Of a stretch of 64,000 nt of DNA, positions 1 to 10,431 are shown one piece after another. The stretch's first letter is position 1, and each line of letters starts with the position of its first letter. The DNA is taken from positions 1,364,001 through 1,428,000 of the forward strand of contig JAHQIY010000016.1 of assembly GCA_019054805.1 (NCBI GenBank). Reading direction: 5' to 3'. Origin of the DNA: Brachionus manjavacas (Eukaryota > Rotifera > Eurotatoria > Ploima > Brachionidae). The translations under genes and the position numbers were made by a program. The notes beneath the pieces are model-generated. The model saw only the letters and a list, made by a program, of their open reading frames with translations, searched no databases and was not told the origin of the DNA.

Positions 1-339
1 TCTAAATTACTTTATAAACTTCTTCATAAGTTTCTTCGTCAATCTCAATCGAGGTTACTGTTTCTTCTACTTCTCCCAGAACCATGTTCAAATGCTGGTC
101 ATAAGACTGAACAATTTTAGCTTATTATGGTAGAAAATGTGTATTTAACTTTGATATTTACATGCAATCTTCCTCTTAACTCTCGGTCATTTCTCATTTT
201 CACATAAATTCTTTCGTCTAGACTTAGCTTTATCAGATCTAAAGGCTCTTCGATTGCTTGAGTCGATATGGGCTGTCAAAGTAAATTTAAAAGCCGCTTC
301 AAATCACTCACTAAAACCTACTTGCTCTTCTTCAGTCAT
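1..339 (-). CDS. lsm3: LSM3, U6 snRNA-associated Sm-like protein (5' exons, runs off window)
   Basis: LSm3 is a subunit of the LSm1-7 ring (cytoplasmic mRNA decay) and the LSm2-8 ring (U6 snRNP). Three minus-strand exons are readable: 339-322 (MTEEEQ), 272-162 and 106-11, all with GT/AG borders in phase 0. The peptide carries the family's [20 protein letters not shown] stretch (Sm1 start), then RELRGRLH, then [15 protein letters not shown] and [12 protein letters not shown]. The order and spacing fit LSM3 rather than other LSm proteins. The exon at 106-11 ends in a GTAATT donor, so the Sm2 strand and stop codon lie outside the window. The start is the only in-frame Met before the acidic N-terminus and gives a family-typical length. 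Introns are 49 and 55 bp. Identity is confident; the 3' end is unseen. Confidence 0.93.
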
Positions 340-439
340 CTCGTTTTTTTCAAAGTAAAAATTGAGATAAATTAAAAGCAAAATAATTTCTATACTATCT
401 ATCCAAAATATATTTTATGTTCAAAATGCTAAATTTTTT

Positions 440-775
440 GCTAGCAGAAAAACCCACCAAGCTAGCTAAATTGTCTTCGCAAGTCTCCCACTCTTTATCC
501 AAAGTTGATCAAGTCTGAACATTACTCTATTGCTACCTTGGTGACATTCGAACATTAAATCCACGTTTCCCTAGCAAATATCTAATTGATTAGAAATTTT
601 GTTCATAATTTTAATTATAATAAACTATAAAGATTTAGAAACGATTGTTTTCTAGTATTTAAAATTATGTTTTTTCCTCTCTAGCTTTATTGATTTGTGG
701 ATCCAATCTGCGAGAACATGTCATGAGCAAACCCAATGTTAGTGTTTTTCAGATTTTTTGCAGTCATTTATGATG
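440..775 (-). other. possible minus-strand exons of an unrecognised gene
   Basis: Reading the minus strand, an ATG at 775 opens a 26-residue peptide (MTAKNLKNTNIGFAHDMF...) ending at a TAA near 698. Further down, CTAG at about 571 precedes a short open stretch containing NVDLMFECHQ. The base composition is less AT-rich than the flanks, which suggests coding. No reading frame could be joined with convincing splice sites and I do not recognise the peptide. It lies just upstream of LSM3 on the same strand. Confidence 0.2.
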
Positions 776-1403
776 TAAAAATGAGTTTGGAAGGCATCAA
801 AAAAAATTTAAAATGTTTATTTGACTCATGATTTTCGAGGACACAAAATATTCAAATTAAATTTAATTAGAGCTTAAAAACAAATAGGCTGAAAAGAAGA
901 ACTTAGTTCCATAGAGCGGCCTGAGGTTTTTCTCAAATTATTTAATAATAATTATAAACAAATAAAAGTTAAATATTTTTAAATAATTTTTTATTAACTA
1001 TTTGAAAATTTAGTTTTTATTTAATAACTTTTTTAAAATGCGCTAAAAAATTAAATTAAAAAGATTAGCAAGAGAAAAGAAAATGTAACTTTACTAAAAA
1101 TGCTAAAGAAAAATAAAATTTAAATTAAGATTGAAAATTTATTCATAATAAAACAAGAAGACTAAAGTTAATGAAAAATTGTGATCATTTAAGCCTACGC
1201 ATTTTTTCAAAAATTTGAAAAAAATTGAAATTAAAAATAGACCAGCACAAGAATCAAACTTTTTTAAAAATCAAGTCTAACAGTGAAATCAACAGTTAAA
1301 ACTAAGCTAAAAAATTTCAAACGAGAAGTATCAGAGAGCGAACATGATATTTCAAAGCCGAACATGATTTTTTTGATAAAGAAAGTAAAATCATTTAAGA
1401 AAA
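776..1403. other. AT-rich spacer with a LINE 3'-end scrap
   Basis: Mostly low-complexity A/T. At about 885-930 there is GGCTGAAAAGAAG followed by a degraded match to the 3' end of the jockey-like LINE at 29419-29460 (same motif, then a CCAT..GCCCTGG-like stretch), so a short 3' fragment of that family in plus orientation is likely. Nothing else is supportable. Confidence 0.35.
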
Positions 1404-4400
1404 ATGGCTAAAAAAATTCTTAGGCTTAATAGAACAATGATGAAAACCAAAAAAATGATAAAAATGCTTAAAAAAGGCGGTAAAAAAATAAATAAATTGA
1501 AAAGATTATTAGAAAAAGAAGTGATAATGGGTTACAACAAAAATCAATGGAACGTGTACAATTATGCAAGGCAAGTGGTTGATTGTAGCAAAATCAGACC
1601 TGAACATTGCGAAGCATACAGTGAACGATCATCTGGTCAATCCGGACAGTCAATTCAAACAGAAAAAGAAGTGATAATGGGTGACAACAAAAATCAATGG
1701 AACGTGTACAATTATGCAAGGCAAGTGGTTGATTGGAGCAAAATCAGACCTGAACATTGCGAAGCATACAGTGAACGATCATCTGGTCAATCCGGACAGT
1801 CATTTCAAACAGAAAAAGAAGTGATAATGGGTGACAACAAAAATCAATGGAACGTGTACAATTATGCAAGGCAAGTGGTTGATTGGAGCAAAATCAGACC
1901 TGAACATTGCGAAGCATACAGTGAACGATCATCTGGTCAATCCGGACAGTCATTTCAAACAGAAAAAGAAGTGATAATGGGTGACAACAAAAATCAATGG
2001 AACGTGATCATCTGGTCAGTCTGGACAGTCATTTCAAACAGAAAAAGAAGTGATAATGGGTGACAACAAAAATCAATGGAACGTGTACAATTATGCAAGG
2101 CAAGTGGTTGATTGTAGCAAAATCAGACCTGAACATTGCGAAGCATTCAGTGAACGATCATCTGGTAGTCTGGACAGTCATTTCAAACAGAAAAAGAAGT
2201 GATAATGGGTGACAACAAAAATCAATGGAACGTGTACAATTATGCAAGGCAAGTGGTTGATTGTAGCAAAATCAGACCTGAACATTGCGAAGCATTCAGT
2301 GAACGATCATCTGGTAGTCTGGACAGTCATTTCAAACAGAAAAAGAAGTGATAATGGGTGACAACAAAAATCAATGGAACGTGTACAATTATGCAAGGCA
2401 AGTGGTTGATTGTAGCAAAATCAGACCTGAACATTGCGAAGCATTCAGTGAACGATCATCTGGTCAGTCTGGACAGTCATTTCAAACAGAAAAAGAAGTG
2501 ATAATGGGTGACAACAAAAATCAATGGAACGTGTACAATTATGCAAGGCAAGTGGTTGATTGTAGCAAAATCAGACCTGAACATTGCGAAGCATTCAGTG
2601 AACGATCATCTGGTAGTCTGGACAGTCATTTCAAACAGAAAAAGAAGTGATAATGGGTGACAACAAAAATCAATGGAACGTGTACAATTATGCAAGGCAA
2701 GTGGTTGATTGTAGCAAAATCAGACCTGAACATTGCGAAGCATACAGTGAACGATCATCTGGTCAGTCTGGACAGTCATTTCAAACAGAAAAAGAAGTGA
2801 TAATGGGTGACAACAAAAATCAATGGAACGTGTACAATTATGCAAGGCAAGTGGTTGATTGGAGCAAAATCAGACCTGAACATTGCGAAGCATACAGTGA
2901 ACGATCATCTGGTCAGTCTGGACAGTCATTTCAAACAGAAAAAGAAGTGATAATGGGTGACAACAAAAATCAATGGAACGTGTACAATTATGCAAGGCAA
3001 GTGGTTGATTGTAGCAAAATCAGACCTGAACATTGCGAAGCATTCAGTGAACGATCATCTGGTCAATCCGGACAGTCATTTCAAACAGAAAAAGAAGTGA
3101 TAATGGGTGACAACAAAAATCAATGGAACGTGATCATCTGGTCAGTCTGGACAGTCATTTCAAACAGAAAAAGAAGTGATAATGGGTGACAACAAAAATC
3201 AATGGAACGTGTACAATTATGCAAGGCAAGTGGTTGATTGTAGCAAAATCAGACCTGAACATTGCGAAGCATTCAGTGAACGATCATCTGGTCAGTCTGG
3301 ACAGTCATTTCAAACAGAAAAAGAAGTGATAATGGGTGACAACAAAAATCAATGGAACGTGTACAATTATGCAAGGCAAGTGGTTGATTGTAGCAAAATC
3401 AGACCTGAACATTGCGAAGCATTCAGTGAACGATCATCTGGTAGTCTGGACAGTCATTTCAAACAGAAAAAGAAGTGATAATGGGTGACAACAAAAATCA
3501 ATGGAACGTGTAAAATTATGCAAGGCAAGTGGTTGATTGTAGCAAAATCAGACCTGAACATTGCGAAGCATTCAGTGAACGATCATCTGGTAGTCTGGAC
3601 AGTCATTTCAAACAGAAAAAGAAGTGATAATGGGTGACAACAAAAATCAATGGAACGTGTACAATTATGCAAGGCAAGTGGTTGATTGGAGCAAAATCAG
3701 ACCTGAACATTGCGAAGCATACAGTGAACGATCATCTGGTCAATCCGGACAGTCATTTCAAACAGAAAAAGAAGTGATAATGGGTGACAACAAAAATCAA
3801 TGGAACGTGATCATCTGGTCAGTCTGGACAGTCATTTCAAACAGAAAAAGAAGTGATAATGGGTGACAACAAAAATCAATGGAACGTGTACAATTATGCA
3901 AGGCAAGTGGTTGATTGTAGCAAAATCAGACCTGAACATTGCGAAGCATACAGTGAACGATCATCTGGTCAGTCTGGACAGTCATTTCAAACAGAAAAAG
4001 AAGTGATAATGGGTGACAACAAAAATCAATGGAACGTGTACAATTATGCAAGGCAAGTGGTTGATTGTAGCAAAATCAGACCTGAACATTGCGAAGCATA
4101 CAGTGAACGATCATCTGGTCAGTCTGGACAGTCATTTCAAACAGATAAAGAAGTGATAATGGGTGACAACAAAAATCAATGGAACGTGTACAATTATGCA
4201 AGGCAAGTGGTTGATTGGAGCAAAATCAGACCTGAACATTGCGAAGCATACAGTGAACGATCATCTGGTCAATCCGGACAGTCATTTCAAACAGAAAAAG
4301 AAGTGATAATGGGTGACAACAAAAATCAATGGAACGTGATCATCTGGTCAGTCTGGACAGTCATTTCAAACAGAAAAAGAAGTGATAATGGGTGACAACA

Positions 4401-6401
4401 AAAATCAATGGAACGTGTACAATTATGCAAGGCAAGTGGTTGATTGTAGCAAAATCAGACCTGAACATTGCGAAGCATTCAGTGAACGATCATCTGGTCA
4501 GTCTGGACAGTCATTTCAAACAGAAAAAGAAGTGATAATGGGTGACAACAAAAATCAATGGAACGTGTACAATTATGCAAGGCAAGTGGTTGATTGTAGC
4601 AAAATCAGACCTGAACATTGCGAAGCATTCAGTGAACGATCATCTGGTAGTCTGGACAGTCATTTCAAACAGAAAAAGAAGTGATAATGGGTGACAACAA
4701 AAATCAATGGAACGTGTACAATTATGCAAGGCAAGTGGTTGATTGTAGCAAAATCAGACCTGAACATTGCGAAGCATACAGTGAACGATCATCTGGTCAA
4801 TCCGGACAGTCATTTCAAACAGAAAAAGAAGTGATAATGGGTGACAACAAAAATCAATGGAACGTGATCATCTGGTCAGTCTGGACAGTCATTTCAAACA
4901 GAAAAAGAAGTGATAATGGGTGACAACAAAAATCAATGGAACGTGTACAATTATGCAAGGCAAGTGGTTGATTGTAGCAAAATCAGACCTGAACATTGCG
5001 AAGCATTCAGTGAACGATCATCTGGTCAGTCTGGACAGTCATTTCAAACAGAAAAAGAAGTGATAATGGGTGACAACAAAAATCAATGGAACGTGTACAA
5101 TTATGCAAGGCAAGTGGTTGATTGTAGCAAAATCAGACCTGAACATTGCGAAGCATTCAGTGAACGATCATCTGGTAGTCTGGACAGTCATTTCAAACAG
5201 AAAAAGAAGTGATAATGGGTGACAACAAAAATCAATGGAACGTGTACAATTATGCAAGGCAAGTGGTTGATTGTAGCAAAATCAGACCTGAACATTGCGA
5301 AGCATTCAGTGAACGATCATCTGGTCAGTCTGGACAGTCATTTCAAACAGAAAAAGAAGTGATAATGGGTGACAACAAAAATCAATGGAACGTGTACAAT
5401 TATGCAAGGCAAGTGGTTGATTGTAGCAAAATCAGACCTGAACATTGCGAAGCATTCAGTGAACGATCATCTGGTAGTCTGGACAGTCATTTCAAACAGA
5501 AAAAGAAGTGATAATGGGTGACAACAAAAATCAATGGAACGTGTACAATTATGCAAGGCAAGTGGTTGATTGTAGCAAAATCAGACCTGAACATTGCGAA
5601 GCATTCAGTGAACGATCATCTGGTCAGTCTGGACAGTCATTTCAAACAGAAAAAGAAGTGATAATGGGTGACAACAAAAATCAATGGAACGTGTACAATT
5701 ATGCAAGGCAAGTGGTTGATTGTAGCAAAATCAGACCTGAACATTGCGAAGCACTCAGTGAACGATCATCTGGTCAGTCTGGACAGTCATTTCAAACAGA
5801 AAAAGAAGTGATAATGGGTGACAACAAAAATCAATGGAACGTGTACAATTATGCAAGGCAAGTGGTTGATTGTAGCAAAATCAGACCTGAACATTGCGAA
5901 GCATACAGTGAACGATCATCTGGTCAGTCTGGACAGTCATTTCAAACAGAAAAAGAAGTGATAATGGGTGACAACAAAAATCAATGGAACGTGTACAATT
6001 ATGCAAGGCAAGTGGTTGATTGTAGCATAATCAGACCTGAACATTGCGAAGCATACAGTGAACGATCATCTGGTCAGTCTGGACAGTCATTTCAAACAGA
6101 TAAAGAAGTGATAATGGGTGACAACAAAAATCAATGGAACGTGTACAATTATGCAAGGCAAGTGGTTGATTGGAGCAAAATCAGACCTGAACATTGCGAA
6201 GCATACAGTGAACGATCATCTGGTCAATCCGGACAGTCATTTCAAACAGAAAAAGAAGTGATAATGGGTGACAACAAAAATCAATGGAACGTGTACAATT
6301 ATGCAAGGCAAGTGGTTGATTGGAGCAAAATCAGACCTGAACATTGCGAAGCATACAGTGAACGATCATCTGGTCAGTCTGGACAGACTGGATCAATATG
6401 A
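1404..6401 (+). CDS. tandem array encoding a 50-residue repeat, frame-broken
   Basis: Unrecognised. An ATG at 1404 opens a lysine-rich leader (MAKKILRLNRTMMKTKKMIK...), then repeats of a 150-bp unit. The unit peptide has the landmarks KEVIMGDNKNQW, YNYARQVVD(C/W)SK, RPEHCEA(F/Y)SER and SSGQSGQSFQTE. I count 35 unit starts. Most units are 150 bp and keep frame. Eight are 149 bp (one C lost, turning GGTCAGTC into GGTAGTC) and shift frame by -1 to a stop. Five are 79 bp (71 bp lost between GTG and GATCATCTGG) and shift by +1 to a stop. The array is therefore a series of separate ORFs of 80-297 codons: 1404-2063, 2348-2650, 2647-3189, 3176-3478, 3624-3866, 3853-4395, 4382-4684, 4681-4923, 4910-5212, 5209-5511 and 5508-6401. 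No signal peptide or membrane segment is visible. It may be a decaying or miscalled repeat-protein gene; whether any product is made is unknown. Confidence 0.5.
1521..6391 (+). repeat. 150-bp minisatellite with 149-bp and 79-bp variants, 35 units
   Basis: Unit starts (GTGATAATGG): 1521, 1671, 1821, 1971*, 2050-, 2199-, 2348, 2498-, 2647, 2797, 2947, 3097*, 3176, 3326-, 3475-, 3624, 3774*, 3853, 4003, 4153, 4303*, 4382, 4532-, 4681, 4831*, 4910, 5060-, 5209, 5359-, 5508, 5658, 5808, 5958, 6108, 6258. An asterisk marks 79-bp units and a minus marks 149-bp units. Units differ at a few linked sites: GATTGTAGC/GATTGGAGC, GCATTCAG/GCATACAG, CAGTCTGG/CAATCCGG. The unit at 3475 also has TAC changed to TAA. 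Groups such as 79-150-149 recur, so the array has higher-order structure from multi-unit duplication. Confidence 0.95.
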
Positions 6402-6738
6402 TGTAATTGTTTTTGAACATCGTTTTATATAGGAATTTTTTTGTATTTTATCTTTTATAATGCAATTCAATTAAATATTGCACTGTTATCTTTTTTATTT
6501 ATTAGTTTATTGATAAATTTGTTAAGAATTGAATAAATTTGGACTCTTTGTTTTACTAAATTAATTTGTTTAGAATTAAGGAAATAAAAATTTAAAAATT
6601 AATTTTCGTGTTTATTTTTATTTTTAAAATTTAATATTGTGTTATATTTTTAAAAATAATATTTCAATAATAAATATTGTATCATACTTACAAACTGTTT
6701 ATAAAATTTATTTTTTATGTTTCAGAATGACTTGATTT
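6402..6738. other. AT-rich spacer, no gene seen
   Basis: Low-complexity A/T with many T and A runs. No open frame, repeat or splice-flanked exon could be supported. Confidence 0.6.
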
Positions 6739-7010
6739 TTTTTTTACTTTTATTTATTTTTTATGGATTATAATTAAGTTTGACTGGGTATTTGACCGGA
6801 ATTTTGATTTAAAGATCACCACAAAAGACATTTAATATGAACATTTCGGTTTCTTTTATGGAATCTTTGACCAGACTAGTCATCTATGATCCGCATAATA
6901 TTGTCAAATATTTAAATCGTAACAAAAAGTCAATTTTTAATAGTTAAGCTCACATTTTTTTTATTTTAGAAAATTTTTGGAAATGCTTAATTTCAGTCAA
7001 TGAAAATATC
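6739..7010 (+). pseudogene. MED23 exon 10/intron 10/exon 11 fragment (duplicated)
   Basis: This stretch matches 21400-21640 of the MED23 gene nearly base for base. The copy of exon 10 runs 6779-6918, the short intron 6919-6969 keeps both GTAACA and TTTTAG borders, and the start of exon 11 (AAAATTTTTGG) follows to about 7010. The translation reads ..TGYLTGILI, then has an in-frame TAA at 6810-6812 where the gene has CAA, then continues NISVSFMESLTRLVIYDP, against NIPVSIVETLARLVIYDP in the gene. Because the intron is retained it came from a DNA copy rather than a processed mRNA. With a stop and no flanking MED23 exons it is a dead fragment. Confidence 0.85.
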
Positions 7011-7079
7011 AAATCTTTTAATCGATGATTAAAAACATTGCATGATCTGGAGTGCAATAATTTAAAATAAACATTTTGT

Positions 7080-7880
7080 CTTAGTTTATATTACAATTAA
7101 AGATTGATCTATCCGACGTTGAACCTTAAACGCCTCTGACTTCAGGCTATCATGGCAGTAATGTTAATTAGTAAACGTTTTTGTTCCTCGAATTCACCCT
7201 TAAATAAATGTTTGTCGGATCCCGACTTTGCTGCTCATCTAGACGTTGTCTCGGTCAGACAGAAAGTATTGACACTTGAGATTCTTCTCTCGTCTAAGGA
7301 TCAAACTTTTCTAAAACTTGATGAAACGTTAAAAACTTTGTCTACACAAAGCGTACAACAACTTTGTTTCAATAAGACATCGTGGGCGTCTGTTTTGGAC
7401 TGGCGTCGGTTCTGATTTTTTGTATGCCAGAAAGCACTAAGGAAGACCAGATTTCAGATGACAAACACTCAGTGGGCGAAGTCTTCAAAGAAGTAAGCCT
7501 TGACATGAAATGTATCTTTTTTTTCGTCGATTCAAGAGGAAAACTAATAACTCAGTTGCTGCGCCAGTTCTTGTTCGTTTTAAAAGTTCCGAGGATAAAT
7601 CTAAGGTTTTATCAGTGGCTAAGAATCTGAGGAATTCTAGAGTACATGCTAATGTTTTTATTTGTCCAGATTCAAGATTTGACAGAAGCCAAGCGAATTC
7701 TGGGGAGGCAACTCAGAAAGCAACGTGATCGCCTCAATGAACGAGAAAAAGCAAGGCACTCAAACATTAGCTGAGGAATTAAAGGATCTAAGTTTTTCAA
7801 ATATTCTAACGAACCCCATGAATTTGCGCGTGCGTCTTACAATGAAAAAAATTAAAGTTAAGAAGATATTTATTGAAATA
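7080..7880 (+). pseudogene. decayed LINE ORF1 (RRM-like ORF1p)
   Basis: Three overlapping short frames carry one protein split by frameshifts: 7152-7415 (MAVMLISKRFCSSN...), 7382-7510 and 7510-7860. The last part reads PVLVRFKSSEDKSKVLSVAK, then NLRNSRVHANVFICPD, then in the next frame DLTEAKRILGRQLRKQRDRL. Valine/arginine strands, a K/D-rich 'vlraAknLr' helix and a following R/K-rich segment are the usual layout of the RRM-like region of non-LTR ORF1 proteins. It abuts the MED23 fragment upstream and a LINE 3' fragment in the opposite orientation downstream. The assignment rests on pattern only. Confidence 0.55.
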
Positions 7881-8410
7881 GATTGTTACATGTGGCACAT
7901 GTTTACATAGTTCAGTTTTCAGGAAAAAAAGTGGAAATAGTAAGGTAGCAATTACACAATTGAGTTGGGTATTCAATATATTGTAGTACAGGCCGAGTGT
8001 GTGAATAATAAGCTTAGTATTTAGTTAAACACTTTATTTAAAAATAAGTTTTATATTTCTCCTAACAACAACAATGATTCGTCCTATTAATAATATAAAG
8101 TTATATTTATAGTCTGATTGTGTCACTATACTACAATATCTCGATTCGAAACCTTTTTTGTATTCCTCCACCAGTCTTACATCCAATGGAATAGAATGAC
8201 TCAGTCCTGTCCCAACATATTTCTCACTCAACTCAAAAAGACGATTCGAGACTGTTAGTAATTTTAGTCTATTAAAAGCTTCATGTTGCACGAAGTTGGA
8301 GGGAGTATCATATTTTAACTTAAGGATAGATCTTACTGTTGTTTTCTGAATTGCTTGTTGTTTTTTATATTATTTTCTGAAAATAAATTCAAGCAAGGAA
8401 AAGAATAATA
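7881..8410 (-). mobile_element. 3' fragment of the 36.5-kb LINE family, with nested insertion
   Basis: 7881-7980 and 8138-8410 match 36612-36720 and 36716-36980 of the LINE described at 36.5-39.7 kb (GATTGTTACATGTGGC, GTAGCAATTACACAAT, GGGAGTATCATATTTTAA). The minus-strand peptide (HEAFNRLKLLTVSNRLFELS, EKYVGTGLSHSIPL) is the carboxy end of that reverse-transcriptase ORF. The fragment is severely 5'-truncated and is interrupted by the 7981-8137 insert. Confidence 0.85.
7981..8137. mobile_element. short MITE-like insert inside LINE fragment
   Basis: Compared with the related LINE at 36.7 kb, about 157 bp are extra here. The insert begins TTGTAGTACAG and ends CTATACTACAA, giving short imperfect terminal inverted repeats (TTGTAGTA / TACTACAA), and is flanked by TAT-rich target sequence. 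It has no coding capacity. The boundaries follow from the interruption of the LINE alignment. Confidence 0.6.
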
Positions 8411-8889
8411 AATAAATAAGTGGTTATACAAATAAAAACAAAATTGCTTTTTGAAAAGAAATGTCTCAAATAATTGAATCGGATAAGTCATCGTCTACAT
8501 CTATTATTGACAGAAGAGCGAATGAAGGAAACGATACTGAGGACGATGTTGACTGACCAACACCAAAAAATGGTTGAAAAAAAAGGTCTTTTTTTTTATA
8601 TTTGTTTTTTATTTTAATTTAATTTTTCTTCTAAAAAATAATTATTTGCTCCTCGAAAATATAAAAATTGCTTCTGCAATAATTAATTTCCAATTTTTGA
8701 TGTAAATCGTAAGTGTAACAATTACACTCACACTTAACCCTTTATTTTTTTCAAGTACATATCTCTGAATACAGCTAATACAGGTAAAAAATTAAAAAGT
8801 GAATAATTTTTGGAAAAAGAAATTATTTATTTATTTATTCATTAAAAATTAAAGTCCCATGAACAACTAAAAAAAAAAAAAAAAGTAGA
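8411..8889. other. spacer with short acidic ORF and simple A/T sequence
   Basis: A plus-strand ATG at 8461 gives a 31-residue acidic peptide (MSQIIESDKSSSTSIIDRRA...) ending at a TGA near 8555. It resembles a leader of a mobile-element ORF but nothing follows. 8740-8800 resembles a minus-strand LINE 3' end (CAAGTACATATCTCTGAAT followed by an A-rich tail). 8820-8890 is ATTT repeats and an A15-like run. Confidence 0.3.
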
Positions 8890-9546
8890 ATATAAAAAGT
8901 TGAGATTTCACAGTGAATTGGATAATGATCACTGAGATTGCTAGAGCTCAGAAAATATCAAAATCCTTCACATAAACACTTTGATCTTTTTTGTTTAAAA
9001 TGTGATCTAATCTAGCCGTGTAATTGCCATTTTTATAAGTATGGTTGGAGTTTGTATTGAAATTACCAAAGCAGTCAACAAGGCCATTGCTGCATATAAA
9101 GTTCCTAAAAAGTTTGTCAAAACGCTAACCTCGTAGTTGATCACAGTTCCAATCACCGACGATAATAAAATTTTCTTCTGTTGTTTCTAACCGATTCTCA
9201 ATTGAAGAAATAATAGATTTAAAATTGAGATATCTCTCAAGTTTGTTATTGTCAAATGGAATCCATACACCAATTATATTCAAAGTTTCACAACCAACCG
9301 AAAATCGAAGTATCGAATAGTCCGGATTGTCGTAATCACAAGATAGAACATTTATGTTCTTTTTGACCAACCAACATTTACCACCAAAGCGTCTTCCCCT
9401 GATTCTCTCGGGTGCAGAGTTGTTCATGTCTGATTGAAAAAATAAGTTAAAATTTGGGTATTTTGATTTTACCAGATAGTCTTCTTCTTCGTTAAGCCAA
9501 TGTTCACAGAAGAATAAAATGTCACACAATTCTAATATTTTATCTA
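8890..9546 (-). pseudogene. LINE AP-endonuclease domain (C-terminal part)
   Basis: The minus-strand frame 9562-9125 reads DKILELCDILFFCEHWLNEE, then NFLFFQSDMNN-like and RFGGKCWLVKK-like segments, then IIVGDWNCDQL. After one frameshift, 9124-8895 continues NFICSNGLVDCFGNFNTNSN, later HILNKK, and ends SDHYPIHCEIS. The E in CEHWL, GDWN and SDHYP are the standard motif positions of the exonuclease-endonuclease-phosphatase fold of APE-type LINE endonucleases, which nick target DNA. The N-terminal beta strand lies beyond a nested transposon, near 10432-10490. No reverse transcriptase follows on this strand. Confidence 0.8.
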
Positions 9547-10431
9547 CAGTGGAATCCCTCAAAAGTGAACACTCGCCGTCGCAAGGGATTTTTGTTCATT
9601 CATAGGGCTGTTTACATTTGAGGATGCTCTCTCAAAAGTGAACTGTTCACTTTTGTGAGATTAATAAATGTTAAGTTAATTTTTGTGTAAAACAAAAATA
9701 AAAATAAAAATAAGACTATGTATTCATTTAAGTATCAGTTGAATGATGATAAAATTAATGCAAAAATTTGAATCTCAAAATTAATCTCTAATTAGAAAAA
9801 TGTCAGCATCCAAGTTGAATAACTATAATAAACTAACCATGGAGGAAAAATATAGACTTATTCAAGTAGCAGGTCAAAAAAATAGTTCTCAACGGAGTTT
9901 AGCACAAGAATTTAAATTATCACTTGGAGCAGTTAATAAAATACTATATTATAGATTCCGCACAAACAAAAAAAGAAGTCAAAATTAGTGAAATTCATCG
10001 TATGATTGGAGAAATAAGATCTTATTTAACTAATAATCACCCTAGTTTATGTAAAGAATTTATGACTTTCGAGAGCAATTTAGTTGATGTGGCCAATATT
10101 AAACAATCGAAAATCGAAGATTATTTTAAAAATTAAATAAAATATGTATTATAAATTTAAAAGTCATGTATATTATGAAGATATTAAAAAAAATTTTTGA
10201 ATTTAACTGTATAAATTTAAATAAATTTTAATAAATTAATAAATTGAATAAATTTTTTTTTCGAGTTTTTTGTTCACTTTTTTCTAAATTTTTCATGTTC
10301 ACATACCGAAAGTTCACATTTGAGGGATTTTATGCCATGTAAAAAGATTCATTTTGGTCGATCGCAAGAAATTTGTGTTCACTTATAGGGCTGTTCACAT
10401 TTGAGGATGTTCATTTTGAGAGCTTCTATTG
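9547..10431 (+). mobile_element. non-autonomous pogo/Tigger-like DNA transposon
   Basis: The element has terminal inverted repeats: left CAGTGGAATCCCTCAAAAGT, right (reverse complement) CAATAGAAGCTCTCAAAATG. The left end is preceded by TA, the target of Tc1/mariner-superfamily elements. Subterminal direct copies of TAGGGCTGTTCACATTTGAG (left copy TTTACA) occur at about 9602-9625 and 10386-10407. It sits inside the LINE endonuclease, whose coding sequence resumes on either side, so it inserted later. At 885 bp, with only the ends of a transposase left, it depends on an enzyme elsewhere. Confidence 0.85.
9800..10136 (+). pseudogene. internally deleted pogo-type transposase
   Basis: The frame from 9800 reads MSASKLNNYNKLTMEEKYRL, then IQVAGQKNSSQRSLAQEF, then KLSLGAVNKIL. 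This is a CENP-B/pogo-type helix-turn-helix in the expected place at the N-terminus. A frame change near 9965 then leads to ISEIHRMIGEIRSYL...IKQSKIEDYFKN up to 10136, resembling the short acidic tail of this transposase class. The whole DDE catalytic core is missing, so no active transposase is possible. Confidence 0.7.

Noticed and set aside
1521..6391. CRISPR-like array
   Set aside because: Units are contiguous 150-bp repeats with coding content and no unique spacers; the context is animal nuclear DNA.
1521..6391. Splicing as the way the 149-bp units keep frame (GGTAGTC as donor)
   Set aside because: The new GTAG creates a possible donor, but no suitably spaced acceptor with a pyrimidine tract recurs in the units, so it cannot be supported.
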